Of a stretch of DNA of 64,000 nt, positions 8,255 through 16,959 are shown piece by piece. The stretch lies in NCBI GenBank assembly GCA_035653615.1, contig DASRBN010000012.1:62001-126000 (forward strand), written 5' to 3'. Below the pieces are notes generated by a model, which saw only the letters and a list, made by a program, of their open reading frames with translations, did no database searches and was not told where the DNA came from. The stretch is from Ktedonobacteraceae bacterium. Lineage in GTDB: Bacteria; Chloroflexota; Ktedonobacteria; Ktedonobacterales; Ktedonobacteraceae. The position numbers and the translations under genes were made by a program. Position 1 is the stretch's first letter, and each line of letters opens with the position of its first letter.

Positions 8255-9106
8255 TCAGTACGCTCTCCCCATCCTCCCCTCAAGATACCGGGCCACCAGT
8301 GCCAGCGCGTAGCAGATCACGAAGTAAATCATGGCGCCCAGAATATACATGAAGAGCTTGTCATTTGAATTCAACATCGGGTCGGCAAACGAACCGGTTG
8401 TTTGCTCCAACTCGGTCACGCCAAGGATTGACAGCAGGGCGCTATCCTGGATGAGCGTGATGAAATAGTTGGTAAATGGGGGAAGTGTAATGCGCAGGGC
8501 CTGGGGCAGGATGATATGGCGCATGGTTTGGCGCGAATTCAAGCCCAGGCTCAAAGCGGCCTCGGTCTGTCCTTTATCCACGGTTTCAATACCCGCGCGA
8601 AAGACTTCGGTCAGGTAAGCGCCATAGTTGAAACTCAAACCGATGACTCCATAGAAGAAAGCATCGAAAGCGATTGGCACAAGGCTATTTTCTTGCAATA
8701 TGGTCATGAAATTAAATGCAGCATTATATGGATCAAAACCAAGATTCGAGAGCAACTGACCGATGCCAAAATACCAGAATAATAACTGTACTAGAATCGG
8801 CGTGCCGCGCACAACCTCGACATAGATGGTCGCAATCCAGCGCAGCGGGGCAAAACGCGAGAGACGCCCCATCGCCCCCAGGAAGCCGAAGATGATCGCC
8901 AGTATTGCGCTCACTACCGAGAGACCAATTGTCAAGCCGGCCGCCTGCAATAGATAGGGCAGATAATTGCTGATAATGTCCCGGTAGGAATACAAATAGT
9001 AAATGAATCCTGCCACGGCTGCTATCAAGACGATATAGAAGATATAGTCCAGTATGACGCGCCAGTTACGCGGCTGCGGTGTAGCTTTTACGATAGTCTG
9101 TTCCAT
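8255..9106 (-). CDS. polar amino-acid ABC transporter permease (HisM/GlnP type)
   Basis: 283 residues, a longer form with about 60 extra N-terminal residues and one additional membrane segment (DYIFYIVLIAAVAGFIYYLY). The core carries the amino-acid permease hallmarks: VEVVRGTPILVQLLFWYFG, and the EAA coupling loop EAALSLGLNSRQTMRHIILP followed by QALRITLPPFTN. It is the last gene of the importer operon, 21 bases after the other permease, with AGAGGA before the ATG. The two dissimilar permeases probably form a heterodimer. Glutamate/glutamine-type substrates are plausible, but specificity is not readable. Confidence 0.92.
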   Translation of the reverse strand: MEQTIVKATPQPRNWRVILDYIFYIVLIAAVAGFIYYLYSYRDIISNYLPYLLQAAGLTIGLSVVSAILAIIFGFLGAMGRLSRFAPLRWIATIYVEVVRGTPILVQLLFWYFGIGQLLSNLGFDPYNAAFNFMTILQENSLVPIAFDAFFYGVIGLSFNYGAYLTEVFRAGIETVDKGQTEAALSLGLNSRQTMRHIILPQALRITLPPFTNYFITLIQDSALLSILGVTELEQTTGSFADPMLNSNDKLFMYILGAMIYFVICYALALVARYLEGRMGRAY

Positions 9107-9127
9107 ACATTCCTCTTTCTATTCGTG

Positions 9128-9793
9128 TTACAAAGCTGCGCGTAACCGGCGCTCGAACGTTCTGGCAACATACGAAGTCGGCAGGCTCATTACCAGGTAT
9201 AAGACGATGGCGAGGGCGAAGAGCGGCAAAGGATTGGCCGGGTTCTGGAAAACTTTGAGTTGCAGGACAGAGGTGAGTTCGCTACCGGAGATAACGCTTA
9301 CTATTGCCGAGTCCTTCAGCATATAGATAAAATCATTGACGAATGGCGGGATCATTAAGGGGATGGCCTGCGGCAGCACAATGCGAAAGAAGTTCTGCTG
9401 TGGCGTCAGTCCTAACGAAAGCGCGGCCTCTGTCTGCCCCCGGTCCACGGAGAGGAAACCGGCACGATAGACTTCGGCCTCATATGCAGCATAGTTCAAA
9501 GCTAACGTTGCGATACCGGCGACCCAGGCGTTATCATACTGCGCAAGATTGTAATTCACCAGAATTGCTCCTATACCATAGTAGACGAGAAATATCTGTG
9601 TGATAATCGGGGTACTGCGCATAACCTCGATAAAAATCCGAGAAGGCGTGCTCAACCAGACAAAAGGGGAATTTCGCATCAGGGCGAGTATCAGCCCTAG
9701 CAGCAAAGCCAGGGGAAAAGAGATGAAACAGTAAATCAGGGTGTTGCGCGCGCCAATCAGAAAGGCCGGAAGGTTTTGCAGGATTATATCCAT
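9128..9793 (-). CDS. polar amino-acid ABC transporter permease
   Basis: 221 residues, the usual length for this family, about five membrane helices. Motifs: FIEVMRSTPIITQIFLVYYG near residue 55 and the EAA loop EAALSLGLTPQQNFFRIVLP near residue 135. The ribosome site GGAGG lies nine bases before the ATG and is itself partly self-complementary (GGAGGCATCTCC), so it may be mildly masked. The gene is separated from the upstream binding-protein gene by 123 bases that contain a 33-bp perfect hairpin (9828-9906), unusual within a transporter operon. Confidence 0.93.
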   Translation of the reverse strand: MDIILQNLPAFLIGARNTLIYCFISFPLALLLGLILALMRNSPFVWLSTPSRIFIEVMRSTPIITQIFLVYYGIGAILVNYNLAQYDNAWVAGIATLALNYAAYEAEVYRAGFLSVDRGQTEAALSLGLTPQQNFFRIVLPQAIPLMIPPFVNDFIYMLKDSAIVSVISGSELTSVLQLKVFQNPANPLPLFALAIVLYLVMSLPTSYVARTFERRLRAAL

Positions 9794-9827
9794 CAGGAGA
9801 TGCCTCCATTACATAGCACATTGCTCG

Positions 9828-9906
9828 TGAAGTAGAGAATATCCACAAACATCTCCATTACACACATTGCATATAATGGAGATGTTTGTGGATATTCTCT
9901 ACTTCA
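9828..9906. repeat. perfect 33-bp inverted repeat (hairpin) inside importer operon
   Basis: Arms 9828-9860 and 9874-9906 are exactly complementary over 33 bases with a 13-base loop (9861-9873). The arm begins TGAAGTAGAGAATATCC. It lies between the stop of the binding-protein gene and the permease start, on the transcribed strand. Such a stem greatly exceeds an ordinary terminator. It could be an RNA-stabilising or processing element that keeps binding-protein mRNA in excess over permease mRNA, or a small palindromic mobile element. No U-run follows the stem on the transcribed strand. Confidence 0.85.
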
Positions 9907-9916
9907 TATAGGACCC

Positions 9917-10849
9917 TTACACGATGCCAATTGCCGCCTGCTGGTCGTTCCACATGCTCCATTTCATGTAAATACGCTTGAGCGTGCCATTCTTTTTGAG
10001 AACAGCAATCGCCGCGTTGATCTCGGGCAAGAGGATCTGGGCATTGGGATTGCTCTTGTTGAAGCCGCACACATACACATCGGGATAGAGCGGCTTGCCG
10101 ATGGGCTTCAAGGCAGGATCGGGCGTACCGCCAGGACCAGCGCCATCCACATAATAGGCAACGATGGGTACATCAAGCATTGTGGCATCAATCTTCTTCT
10201 GCTTGAGGTCGTCAAATGGCAGATCCCCATTGTAGAGCTTGGTATTGATCTTGGGGTCCGCTTGTAAATACACAGCCGCCTTGTAGCCATCGCCGGTTCC
10301 CACTGTGAGACCATCCAGGACGCTTAAGGTTAAATCGCTATTGCTGTTATACTGGGAGAAACGGGGGTCGTCCGCGCGCACGACGATTTGCTGGCCGTAG
10401 CGATAGTAGGGATCGGAAAATAATTGGACTTTCTTGCGCTGGTCTGTAATTTCCCAGCCGTTCATGACCATATCGAATTTGTTGGCTGCCAGCGCCTGGT
10501 CAAGCTCGCCGTAGCATGTTTCAACCTGTACTTGTCGCACGCGCATCAGGTTGGCCATAGCAACCGCAATCTCAACCTCGAAGCCGATGAGTTGCGAGGG
10601 ATTTTTCGGGTCCTTGAAGACGTAGGGAGCGCCATCGACAAAGTCCGACCCCCATTGCAACACACCGGGGGTCTTCAGACCAGCATTGCCAATGGGTGTG
10701 ACTCCTGGAGTAGGAGTCGAACTTGATCCGGTAGAAACATTGCCTCCACAGGCCGCCAGCAATGCTTCGAGTGAGCTACCGGCAACGACGAGGCCACCCG
10801 CCTGCCCCACGCGCTTCAAGAATGTTCGCCTGTCGATTTCATGGCTCAT
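9917..10849 (-). CDS. Tat-exported amino-acid-binding lipoprotein of ABC importer
   Basis: 310 residues, family 3 extracellular solute-binding protein. The N-terminus has a twin-arginine signal (DRRTFLKRVGQAGG) and a lipobox-like LLAACGG, so the protein should be Tat-exported and lipid-anchored. Family features: VLQWGSDFVDGAPYVFKDPK, LIGFEVEIAVAMANLMRV near residue 87, and FDMVMNGWEITDQRKKVQLF near 125. It binds the substrate and hands it to the two permeases. It follows the ATPase gene after 58 bases. GGAAAGGA precedes the ATG. Confidence 0.93.
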   Translation of the reverse strand: MSHEIDRRTFLKRVGQAGGLVVAGSSLEALLAACGGNVSTGSSSTPTPGVTPIGNAGLKTPGVLQWGSDFVDGAPYVFKDPKNPSQLIGFEVEIAVAMANLMRVRQVQVETCYGELDQALAANKFDMVMNGWEITDQRKKVQLFSDPYYRYGQQIVVRADDPRFSQYNSNSDLTLSVLDGLTVGTGDGYKAAVYLQADPKINTKLYNGDLPFDDLKQKKIDATMLDVPIVAYYVDGAGPGGTPDPALKPIGKPLYPDVYVCGFNKSNPNAQILLPEINAAIAVLKKNGTLKRIYMKWSMWNDQQAAIGIV

Positions 10850-10907
10850 GATGTGGATAATCCTTTCCGTTGATCGTCCTGGTACATCAATCGTATGAAT
10901 GCTTTAT

Positions 10908-11744
10908 CTATGGCAACGTTGAGAGCACGCGCTCCAGGAATAGCCTTGTGCGCTCATGTTTGGGTTGCTTAAACAGTTCTTCGGGGTCGCCCTGCTCCAC
11001 AATCACACCATCCGAGATAAAGACAACGCGGTCCGAGACATCGCGCGCGAATTGCATTTCATGCGTCACTACCACCATCGTGCTACCCTCGTAGGCCAGG
11101 TCGCGCATTACCTTGAGTACCTCTCCCACCAGCTCTGGATCGAGCGCCGATGTCGGCTCATCGAATAACAGCGCCCGTGGCTGCATGGCAAGCGCGCGGG
11201 CAATAGCTACACGCTGCTTTTGCCCACCTGAAAGACGGCTGGGATAGACATCGCGTTTGTCGGAAAGCCCCACTTTCGCCAGTAACCTTTCGCCGAGAGC
11301 CACCGCCTGGTCTTTGGGCATCTTGCGCACAAGTAGCGGCGCCATGATAACATTTTGCAGCACGGTCATATGGGGAAAAAGGTTAAAATTCTGGAAGACC
11401 ATGCCGAGTTCGCGGCGTATCGGGCTGAGTTGTTTATTAGAGAGATTGGGATCGAGCTTCTGCCCGTGAATGTAGATTTCGCCGCTGGTACACTTCTCCA
11501 ACCCGTTCAGGCAACGAATAAGCGTGCTTTTACCCGAACCACTGGGGCCGATCAACGCGACAACTTCTCGTTTACGCACTTCAAAATCGACATCCTTAAG
11601 GACATGCTTATCGCCGAAATACTTGTTGACCTTGATGGCGCTGATAATGACTTCATCCTCAATGCTATTCGAGACCTGGGGCAGACTACCAGAACTGGTT
11701 GCGGGAGATAAGGCATCATTCGAAATAGTTTGCTCGGAGTCCAT
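10908..11744 (-). CDS. amino-acid ABC transporter ATPase (GlnQ type)
   Basis: 278 residues. Walker [19 protein letters not shown], the Q-loop region [18 protein letters not shown], signature [17 protein letters not shown] and Walker [16 protein letters not shown] are all intact. About 30 Ser/Asn-rich residues precede the domain. The frame extends upstream to 11777, but the ATG at 11744 has AAGGAG seven bases upstream and is the better start. First gene of the importer operon, with a strong promoter 100 bases upstream. Confidence 0.94.
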   Translation of the reverse strand: MDSEQTISNDALSPATSSGSLPQVSNSIEDEVIISAIKVNKYFGDKHVLKDVDFEVRKREVVALIGPSGSGKSTLIRCLNGLEKCTSGEIYIHGQKLDPNLSNKQLSPIRRELGMVFQNFNLFPHMTVLQNVIMAPLLVRKMPKDQAVALGERLLAKVGLSDKRDVYPSRLSGGQKQRVAIARALAMQPRALLFDEPTSALDPELVGEVLKVMRDLAYEGSTMVVVTHEMQFARDVSDRVVFISDGVIVEQGDPEELFKQPKHERTRLFLERVLSTLP

Positions 11745-11842
11745 AGGCCACTCCTTCCAAAAGCGCAAAATATGCACCTTATCGCATGGCGAAATCTGGC
11801 GGTTAGATCACCGAAATTATACAGCCATGAATGTTGCCTTAT

Positions 11843-11870
11843 AGTATAGCACCGGCAAGAAGCCTGTCAA
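11843..11870 (-). promoter_or_regulatory. sigma-70 promoter of amino-acid importer operon
   Basis: On the minus strand TTGACA (11865-11870) and TATACT (11843-11848) are separated by 16 bases, close to consensus. Transcription would begin near 11836, leaving a leader of about 90 bases before the ATPase gene. A second TATAAT (11816-11821) lies further down but lacks a partner -35. Confidence 0.75.
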
Positions 11871-11984
11871 GCAGTCGAATTTGACCCCGCGGAACAGGCA
11901 GACTCAACGCATTGATTGCCTGGTGATATACTATTTGCATCTCAGCAAGTCGGGAAACATCGTTTTCACAAAGTAGGTACAAAA

Positions 11985-12773
11985 ATGCCCTTGCTTACAA
12001 CCCCAAATACTAGTCTGTACTACGAAATTTTTCAACCAGCGTTCACCGCACAGCCCCTTCTATCCTACTCATCAGAAACTGTGTTGCTACTGCACGGCTT
12101 CGCGGGAACCCCGGAAACCGATTTTGAAGCCCAACTCCCTCATTTGCGAAATCGCTACCGCGTGCTTGCTCCTCACCTGCATGGCTACGGGCGCTCATCA
12201 CATCGAGATCGTTACAAACTCACCTACTATCGCGATGATGTGGCGGATATGGCCGCACTGCTTGACGCGCTGCGGATCGAGCAAGTACTGGTGCTGGGTT
12301 TCAGCGATGGCGCGATTGTCGCTCTGTTGCTGGCAGCACTTCACCCAACACGGGTGAAAAAATTGGCCGTGCTGGGGGCACAGCCAACTATCAATGTGCA
12401 GAACGCAGCCGATATTCGTCACTGGCTGCTTGAAGAGCCTCTTTCAGAGAAATGGCAGGCGCAAATGGCGGCACTACACGGCGAACCCTACTGGCGTTCC
12501 CTGCCGCGTATGTACGTCGAAGCTCAGGAGGCGCTGGTCGCCAATGGTGGCGTCCTGATTACTGACGAAGAACTGGCCTCTATCCGCTGCCCGGCACTCG
12601 TTATGCACGGCAAGCGCGACCGCGTCGTTCCTGCTGAGTACGCGCGTATTATTGCCGAACATATTCCCGGTTCACAATTGCTACTGTTCGACGCCGGACA
12701 TGCCGCGCACATTCGCCGCGAAAACGAATTTACCGAGGCAGTTATGAATTTTTTCGCGAGGGCGGCGGAATAA
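11985..12773 (+). CDS. alpha/beta-hydrolase
   Basis: 262 residues. Oxyanion region VLLLHGFAGTP, nucleophile elbow GFSDGAIVALLLAA (Ser in G-F-S-D-G), acid in HGKRDRVVP and histidine in DAGHAAHIRRE give a complete triad. The substrate is unknown; the family includes esterases, lipases and C-C hydrolases. A TTG at 11916 is in frame, but the ATG at 11985 gives the normal length. The stop lies two bases from the stop of the converging MurJ-like gene, and the last codons of both form one hairpin (12763-12786). Confidence 0.88.
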   Translation: MPLLTTPNTSLYYEIFQPAFTAQPLLSYSSETVLLLHGFAGTPETDFEAQLPHLRNRYRVLAPHLHGYGRSSHRDRYKLTYYRDDVADMAALLDALRIEQVLVLGFSDGAIVALLLAALHPTRVKKLAVLGAQPTINVQNAADIRHWLLEEPLSEKWQAQMAALHGEPYWRSLPRMYVEAQEALVANGGVLITDEELASIRCPALVMHGKRDRVVPAEYARIIAEHIPGSQLLLFDAGHAAHIRRENEFTEAVMNFFARAAE

Positions 12774-12786
12774 ACTTATTCCGCCG
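12763..12786. terminator. shared hairpin over two converging gene ends
   Basis: CGGCGGAATAA (12763-12773) pairs exactly with 12776-12786 around a 2-base centre. It is built from the final Ala-Glu-stop codons of both converging genes, so the palindrome is coding on both strands. It may end transcription in both directions, although the flanking runs of T are short. Confidence 0.5.
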
Positions 12787-14932
12787 TCTTGCCACGAGTT
12801 GAGCGTTTTTGTTTGCTTCCTTTACCCGTCCCTGATTTACCAGCCGTACGCTTTTTACGTGAAGATGTGGACTTCGATACAGATTTAGTGGCCTTTTGCT
12901 TGACAGGAACAGCCTCTTCTAAGACAACTTCTGGCTGACCTCGGTCACTACCGGACTGATCAGGTATCAATGCATCCCCGGGTTCCTCCTGCTTCTCAGG
13001 GAGTACCAGCTCTAACTTATCTATTTTTTCCTGCTGCTCTTCAGGAGAGATCGGCTCCAACTTCAGCGTTACTTCCTGTTGCTCTTCAGAAGGTGTCTCG
13101 GGCTGCGGTTCTGCCAGCTTCTGTGTGGGAAGTTCTGCTTCTGTCTGAACTTCTGTCTCAACCGGCATGCTATCAGTTCCAGGTGACTGAAGTTCTGATA
13201 CTACTTCGCCTTGCTCCTGAGCAACAGGTTCGGATTCCACCAGCTTTGCTGTGGCTGGTAAACCGTCTTCTCCTGGCAGTTCAGCTTCAGACTCTTCCTT
13301 CCAGGCATCCAATAATTCGGCCCCTGGTTCAATCGCCGGCTCCTGCCTGCCATTGTTAGAAAAATGCACTGGCACTGTAGAAGGCCCTGGTTGCTCTTCG
13401 CTTTCAACGGCTTCACGCTGTCGCTGCAAGCGGCGCATGCCGCGGTCTGCGCTTATCTTCGCGCGCAGGCGTCCTAGCAACAGGAAACCGAGTAAGACCG
13501 CTTCAAGGGCCGCGGCTCCTCCAACGGCCAGGGGAATGGACATGAGCAAGTACTTGCCGTGCAGCACCCGAACGAGCATGACGATCAGCCCGACACGCGC
13601 TCCTAATCCAATGATATCCATGAAGAGCGGCGTGCGAGCATCCTTTAAGGCGTAGAAGCTGCGATTCAACAATTCATCCGCGACGCGTGCCGGCAAAATG
13701 AGGGCATAGCCGACGAGCGCGTAATAGACCAGGCTGGAGGAGCGTCGTGTAAAGGCTCCGTGCTGGAACAGGAGATGAATGACAGGCTTGCCGAACAACG
13801 CCAGGAAAATGGCCGCGGGTATGCTTAGCAAGATACCGGCTCCCACCACCTTGATGATCATTTTTCGCAAATGCACGTAATGCTGTTTCAATGCCAGCAA
13901 GGACATACGAGGCAAGGCCGCTCGAGCTACTACCTGCGCCAGCAGCGCGAATGGCAGGGCAAAGAGCAACTCTGCATTATTTATCGCCGCAATACTCCCC
14001 TTATCGCGAAAAAAGGAAGTAAACGATATATCGATGACCGATCCAATTGAGGCAACGCCTACAGCAAGCAAGCTTGGGATCAGCAGGCGCAAGACGGCAT
14101 GCAGTCCGGGGTCTTTGAGATCCCAGACGAAGAAATAGCGCACCTTTTGCTTCACCAGACCGGGTACCTGCACGCCAAAATGGCAGGCAGCCGCGGCCAG
14201 CACACCAAACGTAGGGCCATAGATGCCGATGGATGGGAAAATCAATGTACAGATCAGGCCACCGATCAGCCCGATGTTGTAGACGGCGATGGCAAGAGCG
14301 GGCAGCGCAAACTGTCGCCTGCTGCTGAGAACACCACTCATGACGGTACTCAAACCAAGGATGAGCGGCTGGAAAAGCATAATGCGTGTCAACGTGATCG
14401 TTAACGCCTGCTCGGATGGCGAGAAACCGGGAACGAGAAATCTATTGACGAATGTGGGAGCCACAAACTCGCCGATCACGAGTAAAGCAGCTAACGTTGC
14501 GAACATGATATTGAAGACCAGGCTTGCAAGTCGCCAGATTTCACTTTCGCTGCGCTCCTTGTCATACGAGACGAAGATGGGCACGAATGCATGAATGAGC
14601 GTGCCTCCAGCAACCAGGTTAAACAGCGTATCTGGCAGGCGGAAAGCCGCTACATAGGCGCTGGCCTGCACGCTCGTACCGAAAATCGCATTAAAGGTGA
14701 CCTGGCGTACTACACCGAGGCCACGCGAAGCAAGTATGCCCATCATAAGCAGGACCGCGGCTTCTGCTACGCTAAAGCGGCGCAGCGAAAAGCCCCGGCC
14801 TGGTCGAAAATTTTCCAGGTTGAAGTGGAAACGAAACGAGCCTATGCCCCACTTCTCTCGCTGTTGGGGTATTTTCTCATGTCTCGTCGATGGAGATGCT
14901 TCTGGTTCAGGATCAAGAGTGGACACCGCCAC
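12776..14932 (-). CDS. murJ: MurJ-like lipid II flippase (MviN family) with charged C-terminal tail
   Basis: 718 residues from the GTG at 14932. Residues about 50-500 form the 14-helix MOP-superfamily flippase that moves lipid II across the membrane for peptidoglycan synthesis; typical pieces are LASRGLGVVRQVTFNAIFG, DTLFNLVAGGTLIHAFVPIF and LLNRSFYALKDARTPLFMD. The last 220 residues are not membranous: first a Glu/Pro/Gln-rich acidic stretch with imperfect PEEQQE-like repeats, then a Lys/Ser/Arg-rich basic tail. No start with a ribosome site exists at the GTG. GAGGAG lies eight bases before an in-frame ATT at 14971, which would add 13 residues. The frame is closed by a stop further upstream with no ATG, GTG or TTG between. 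Confidence 0.9.
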   Translation of the reverse strand: MAVSTLDPEPEASPSTRHEKIPQQREKWGIGSFRFHFNLENFRPGRGFSLRRFSVAEAAVLLMMGILASRGLGVVRQVTFNAIFGTSVQASAYVAAFRLPDTLFNLVAGGTLIHAFVPIFVSYDKERSESEIWRLASLVFNIMFATLAALLVIGEFVAPTFVNRFLVPGFSPSEQALTITLTRIMLFQPLILGLSTVMSGVLSSRRQFALPALAIAVYNIGLIGGLICTLIFPSIGIYGPTFGVLAAAACHFGVQVPGLVKQKVRYFFVWDLKDPGLHAVLRLLIPSLLAVGVASIGSVIDISFTSFFRDKGSIAAINNAELLFALPFALLAQVVARAALPRMSLLALKQHYVHLRKMIIKVVGAGILLSIPAAIFLALFGKPVIHLLFQHGAFTRRSSSLVYYALVGYALILPARVADELLNRSFYALKDARTPLFMDIIGLGARVGLIVMLVRVLHGKYLLMSIPLAVGGAAALEAVLLGFLLLGRLRAKISADRGMRRLQRQREAVESEEQPGPSTVPVHFSNNGRQEPAIEPGAELLDAWKEESEAELPGEDGLPATAKLVESEPVAQEQGEVVSELQSPGTDSMPVETEVQTEAELPTQKLAEPQPETPSEEQQEVTLKLEPISPEEQQEKIDKLELVLPEKQEEPGDALIPDQSGSDRGQPEVVLEEAVPVKQKATKSVSKSTSSRKKRTAGKSGTGKGSKQKRSTRGKTAE

Positions 14933-14971
14933 GGTTGATTTATCTTCCGGGTGTTGTGATTTGTTTAAAAT

Positions 14972-15724
14972 GGTAGTCTCTCCTCGTCTATATAGCCGAT
15001 GACAGAAAGTATTGGTTCCAGGGCGATCTCAAGGGCATCGCCCTTACATGGCTATCGAATGTATCGACGGCAAATAGCGCTAAAAACGGACATTTTTACC
15101 GAAAGTACTCCTGCATGCTTCCCCAAATAAGGCTATTCGTGCTATGAGTAGAACGAATAGCTGCGAATTTCATCACGCCCTCTCTTTTTTGGTACTATTG
15201 AGGACCGCCTAAAACCTGGAGTGCTGGTATAATGCCCTGGTATCAGCAGAGACGACCAGAGGCGTCGATGGCCATGTATTAGAGGCTATTTCGCATGAGC
15301 GGCTTAGAACCCTACTCCAGTCTTGAACTGAAATCAGGGCGTATCTCATCCTCTGCAAAACACTACAAAACGAACGTTCATATGCAGTAGATAGCAGGCT
15401 GGCATAAATCGATGGTAAAGATCCCAAGGCTCGCATAGCCTATTCGCGCTATCTCACAACATTCAAGCTAGCAAATTGCCATATTTTCAGGTAAATTTAC
15501 TCTTGTGTATTTTAAAAGCACAACAGATTATTGTTTTCGTAGAGCGAGGATGTAGTATGTTATCTTCAAATGAGGGTCCGCATCTAACGAAGCCCTTACT
15601 AAGTGGAAGTAGCTGACCAGCATCTGAGCCTGCAAAATTAGCACTTCGTTCTCAATCAGAGCAAGCCACCGGGCCGCTAACTAGCCTCAAGCAACCCATA
15701 GTCATTCCGGCCTCAACTAAGAGA
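14972..15724. other. long intergenic region, no gene recognised
   Basis: About 750 bases between the MurJ-like gene and the M23 peptidase gene, which diverge. A 75-codon minus-strand frame (15209-15436) has no ribosome site and no recognisable similarity. A 7-bp inverted repeat (15021-15043, GGGCGAT/ATCGCCC) resembles the short dispersed repeats elsewhere in the window. I checked for the conserved boxes of the c-di-AMP riboswitch, which often precedes cell-wall hydrolases, and did not see them. Confidence 0.4.
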
Positions 15725-16444
15725 TTGAAAACACAGCCATTGGCCTCACCACAACCCAGGCGCCGTTTTGCTCCGCTGATTATTTTGTTTGGCAGCCTGC
15801 TTATGGTTATTGGCGCCTCTCTTTTTGTTGTGCCTTTAGATAACGGGCAGCAATCGCATACAGTTGTTCAAATTATCAGTGACTTGATTGCTAGCGGGGA
15901 ATTGAATAGCGCCAATCCTTTGGAGTATTCAGCCCCTCCTACACCGACAGTTCCACCGCAAACGTTGAACGAAGGATACTGCGGCGGTACCGATATCTGG
16001 GGGACGTGCGCAACCTATGATACTCAGAGCGGCGTCATGGGAACCGGGCATATGCAGCGCCCCATCATTGGCGCTGTGATTACGCAGGTATTTGGGCACC
16101 CCGAATTCCAATCATGGTGCGGATGCTGGAAGCCGCATACCGGCATCGATCTTGCGGCCCCTTTTGGCACGCCTATCATGGCGGCAGATAGCGGCCAGGT
16201 GATCTGGACGGGTTGGGATTGGTCAGGGCTGGGATGGGCTGTAAAAATCAATCACGGGAATTATATCGCAACGATTTATGGGCATATGGAACGCTTCATC
16301 GTCAAAGTTGGGCAGAACGTGACAAAAGGGCAGGTGATTGGCTATGAGGGAAGTACAGGAGCTTCTACAGGGCCGCACTTGCATTTCATGGTAGTGATCA
16401 ATAATACCTGGGTAGACCCTACCCTTTACGTACAGCTTCCTTAG
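15725..16444 (+). CDS. membrane-anchored M23 peptidase (LytM-like)
   Basis: 239 residues. One N-terminal membrane anchor (APLIILFGSLLMVIGASLFV), a Pro/Thr linker, then a LytM-type zinc metallopeptidase domain. The metal site and catalytic motifs are visible: HTGIDLAAPFGTPIMAAD (first His and Asp), GHMERF, and the final HLHF motif in GPHLHFMV. It should cleave peptidoglycan cross-bridges outside the membrane, or act as a regulator of a hydrolase. The start is TTG at 15725. No ATG or GTG occurs upstream before an in-frame stop, and AAGAGA directly abuts the TTG, so the exact start is uncertain. Confidence 0.87.
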   Translation: MKTQPLASPQPRRRFAPLIILFGSLLMVIGASLFVVPLDNGQQSHTVVQIISDLIASGELNSANPLEYSAPPTPTVPPQTLNEGYCGGTDIWGTCATYDTQSGVMGTGHMQRPIIGAVITQVFGHPEFQSWCGCWKPHTGIDLAAPFGTPIMAADSGQVIWTGWDWSGLGWAVKINHGNYIATIYGHMERFIVKVGQNVTKGQVIGYEGSTGASTGPHLHFMVVINNTWVDPTLYVQLP

Positions 16445-16453
16445 AAACAGGAA

Positions 16454-16475
16454 AGGCTGGCGTAAAAGCCAGCCT
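16454..16475. terminator. hairpin between converging M23 and KGG genes
   Basis: AGGCTGGC (16454-16461) pairs exactly with GCCAGCCT (16468-16475) around a 6-base loop, ten bases after the peptidase stop and 22 before the end of the converging KGG gene. No long T-run follows, so it is a plausible but unproven bidirectional terminator. Confidence 0.55.
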
Positions 16476-16496
16476 GACCGAAGTATCGATCCCGTT

Positions 16497-16694
16497 TTAT
16501 GCCTGAGCAGCATTCTTCGGGCGACGGCGGCTAATGGAACCACCCTTGCGGCCCGCAGCCTGTGCTTCTTCGCTCGTCCATTTGTGCGCTGTTCCCATCT
16601 GATGGGCAGCTTTTCCGCCCTTGCTGGCAATCTCGCGCTTCTTTTCCGGGCTCATCGAGGCAAAACCACGTCCACGACCTTTGTTTCCTTGCAT
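16497..16694 (-). CDS. KGG-motif stress protein (YciG/con-10 type)
   Basis: 65 residues, highly hydrophilic. Two KGG repeats are evident (MSPEKKREIASKGGKAAH and SEEAQAAGRKGGSISRR), the hallmark of small stress- or starvation-induced proteins related to YciG, GsiB and fungal con-10. Function is unknown in molecular terms; a desiccation or stationary-phase role is known for relatives. AAGGAGAG precedes the ATG at an ideal distance. About 165 bases upstream lie two copies of a 14-bp direct repeat (16859-16893) that could be regulatory. Confidence 0.88.
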   Translation of the reverse strand: MQGNKGRGRGFASMSPEKKREIASKGGKAAHQMGTAHKWTSEEAQAAGRKGGSISRRRPKNAAQA

Positions 16695-16858
16695 TGTTCT
16701 CTCTCCTTACCTTAAAATTAGAGGTACCAACCAAAGGTATTGAAACTCTGAACAGATAGCTCTCTCTGCATCTGTTCCCAACATGAGATGGAGTATTTTC
16801 TTCCATCACAATCATAAGGTTAACATGCTCTCATCTATTCGGCAAGTCAACAATAAAA

Positions 16859-16893
16859 AGACTCAGCATTCTCTAAGGTAGACTCAGCATTCT
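16859..16893. repeat. two direct repeats, 21-bp period
   Basis: AGACTCAGCATTCT occurs at 16859-16872 and again at 16880-16893, exactly two helical turns apart, in the gap between the response-regulator gene and the KGG gene. The spacing fits a tandem binding site on one DNA face, but no regulator can be named. Confidence 0.5.
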
Positions 16894-16959
16894 TTCATGA
16901 TGAGCTTATTTACCGGGCTTGATTGCTGCAAACCCTCCATACAGCTATGCCCCGGTACT

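Noticed and set aside
15209-15436. 75-codon minus-strand frame in the long gap
   Set aside because: No ribosome site, no recognisable domain, unusual composition. Looked at as a transposase remnant but no IS-like motif is visible.
14972-15724. Possible riboswitch before the M23 peptidase
   Set aside because: The conserved boxes of the c-di-AMP and c-di-GMP riboswitches were looked for and not found.
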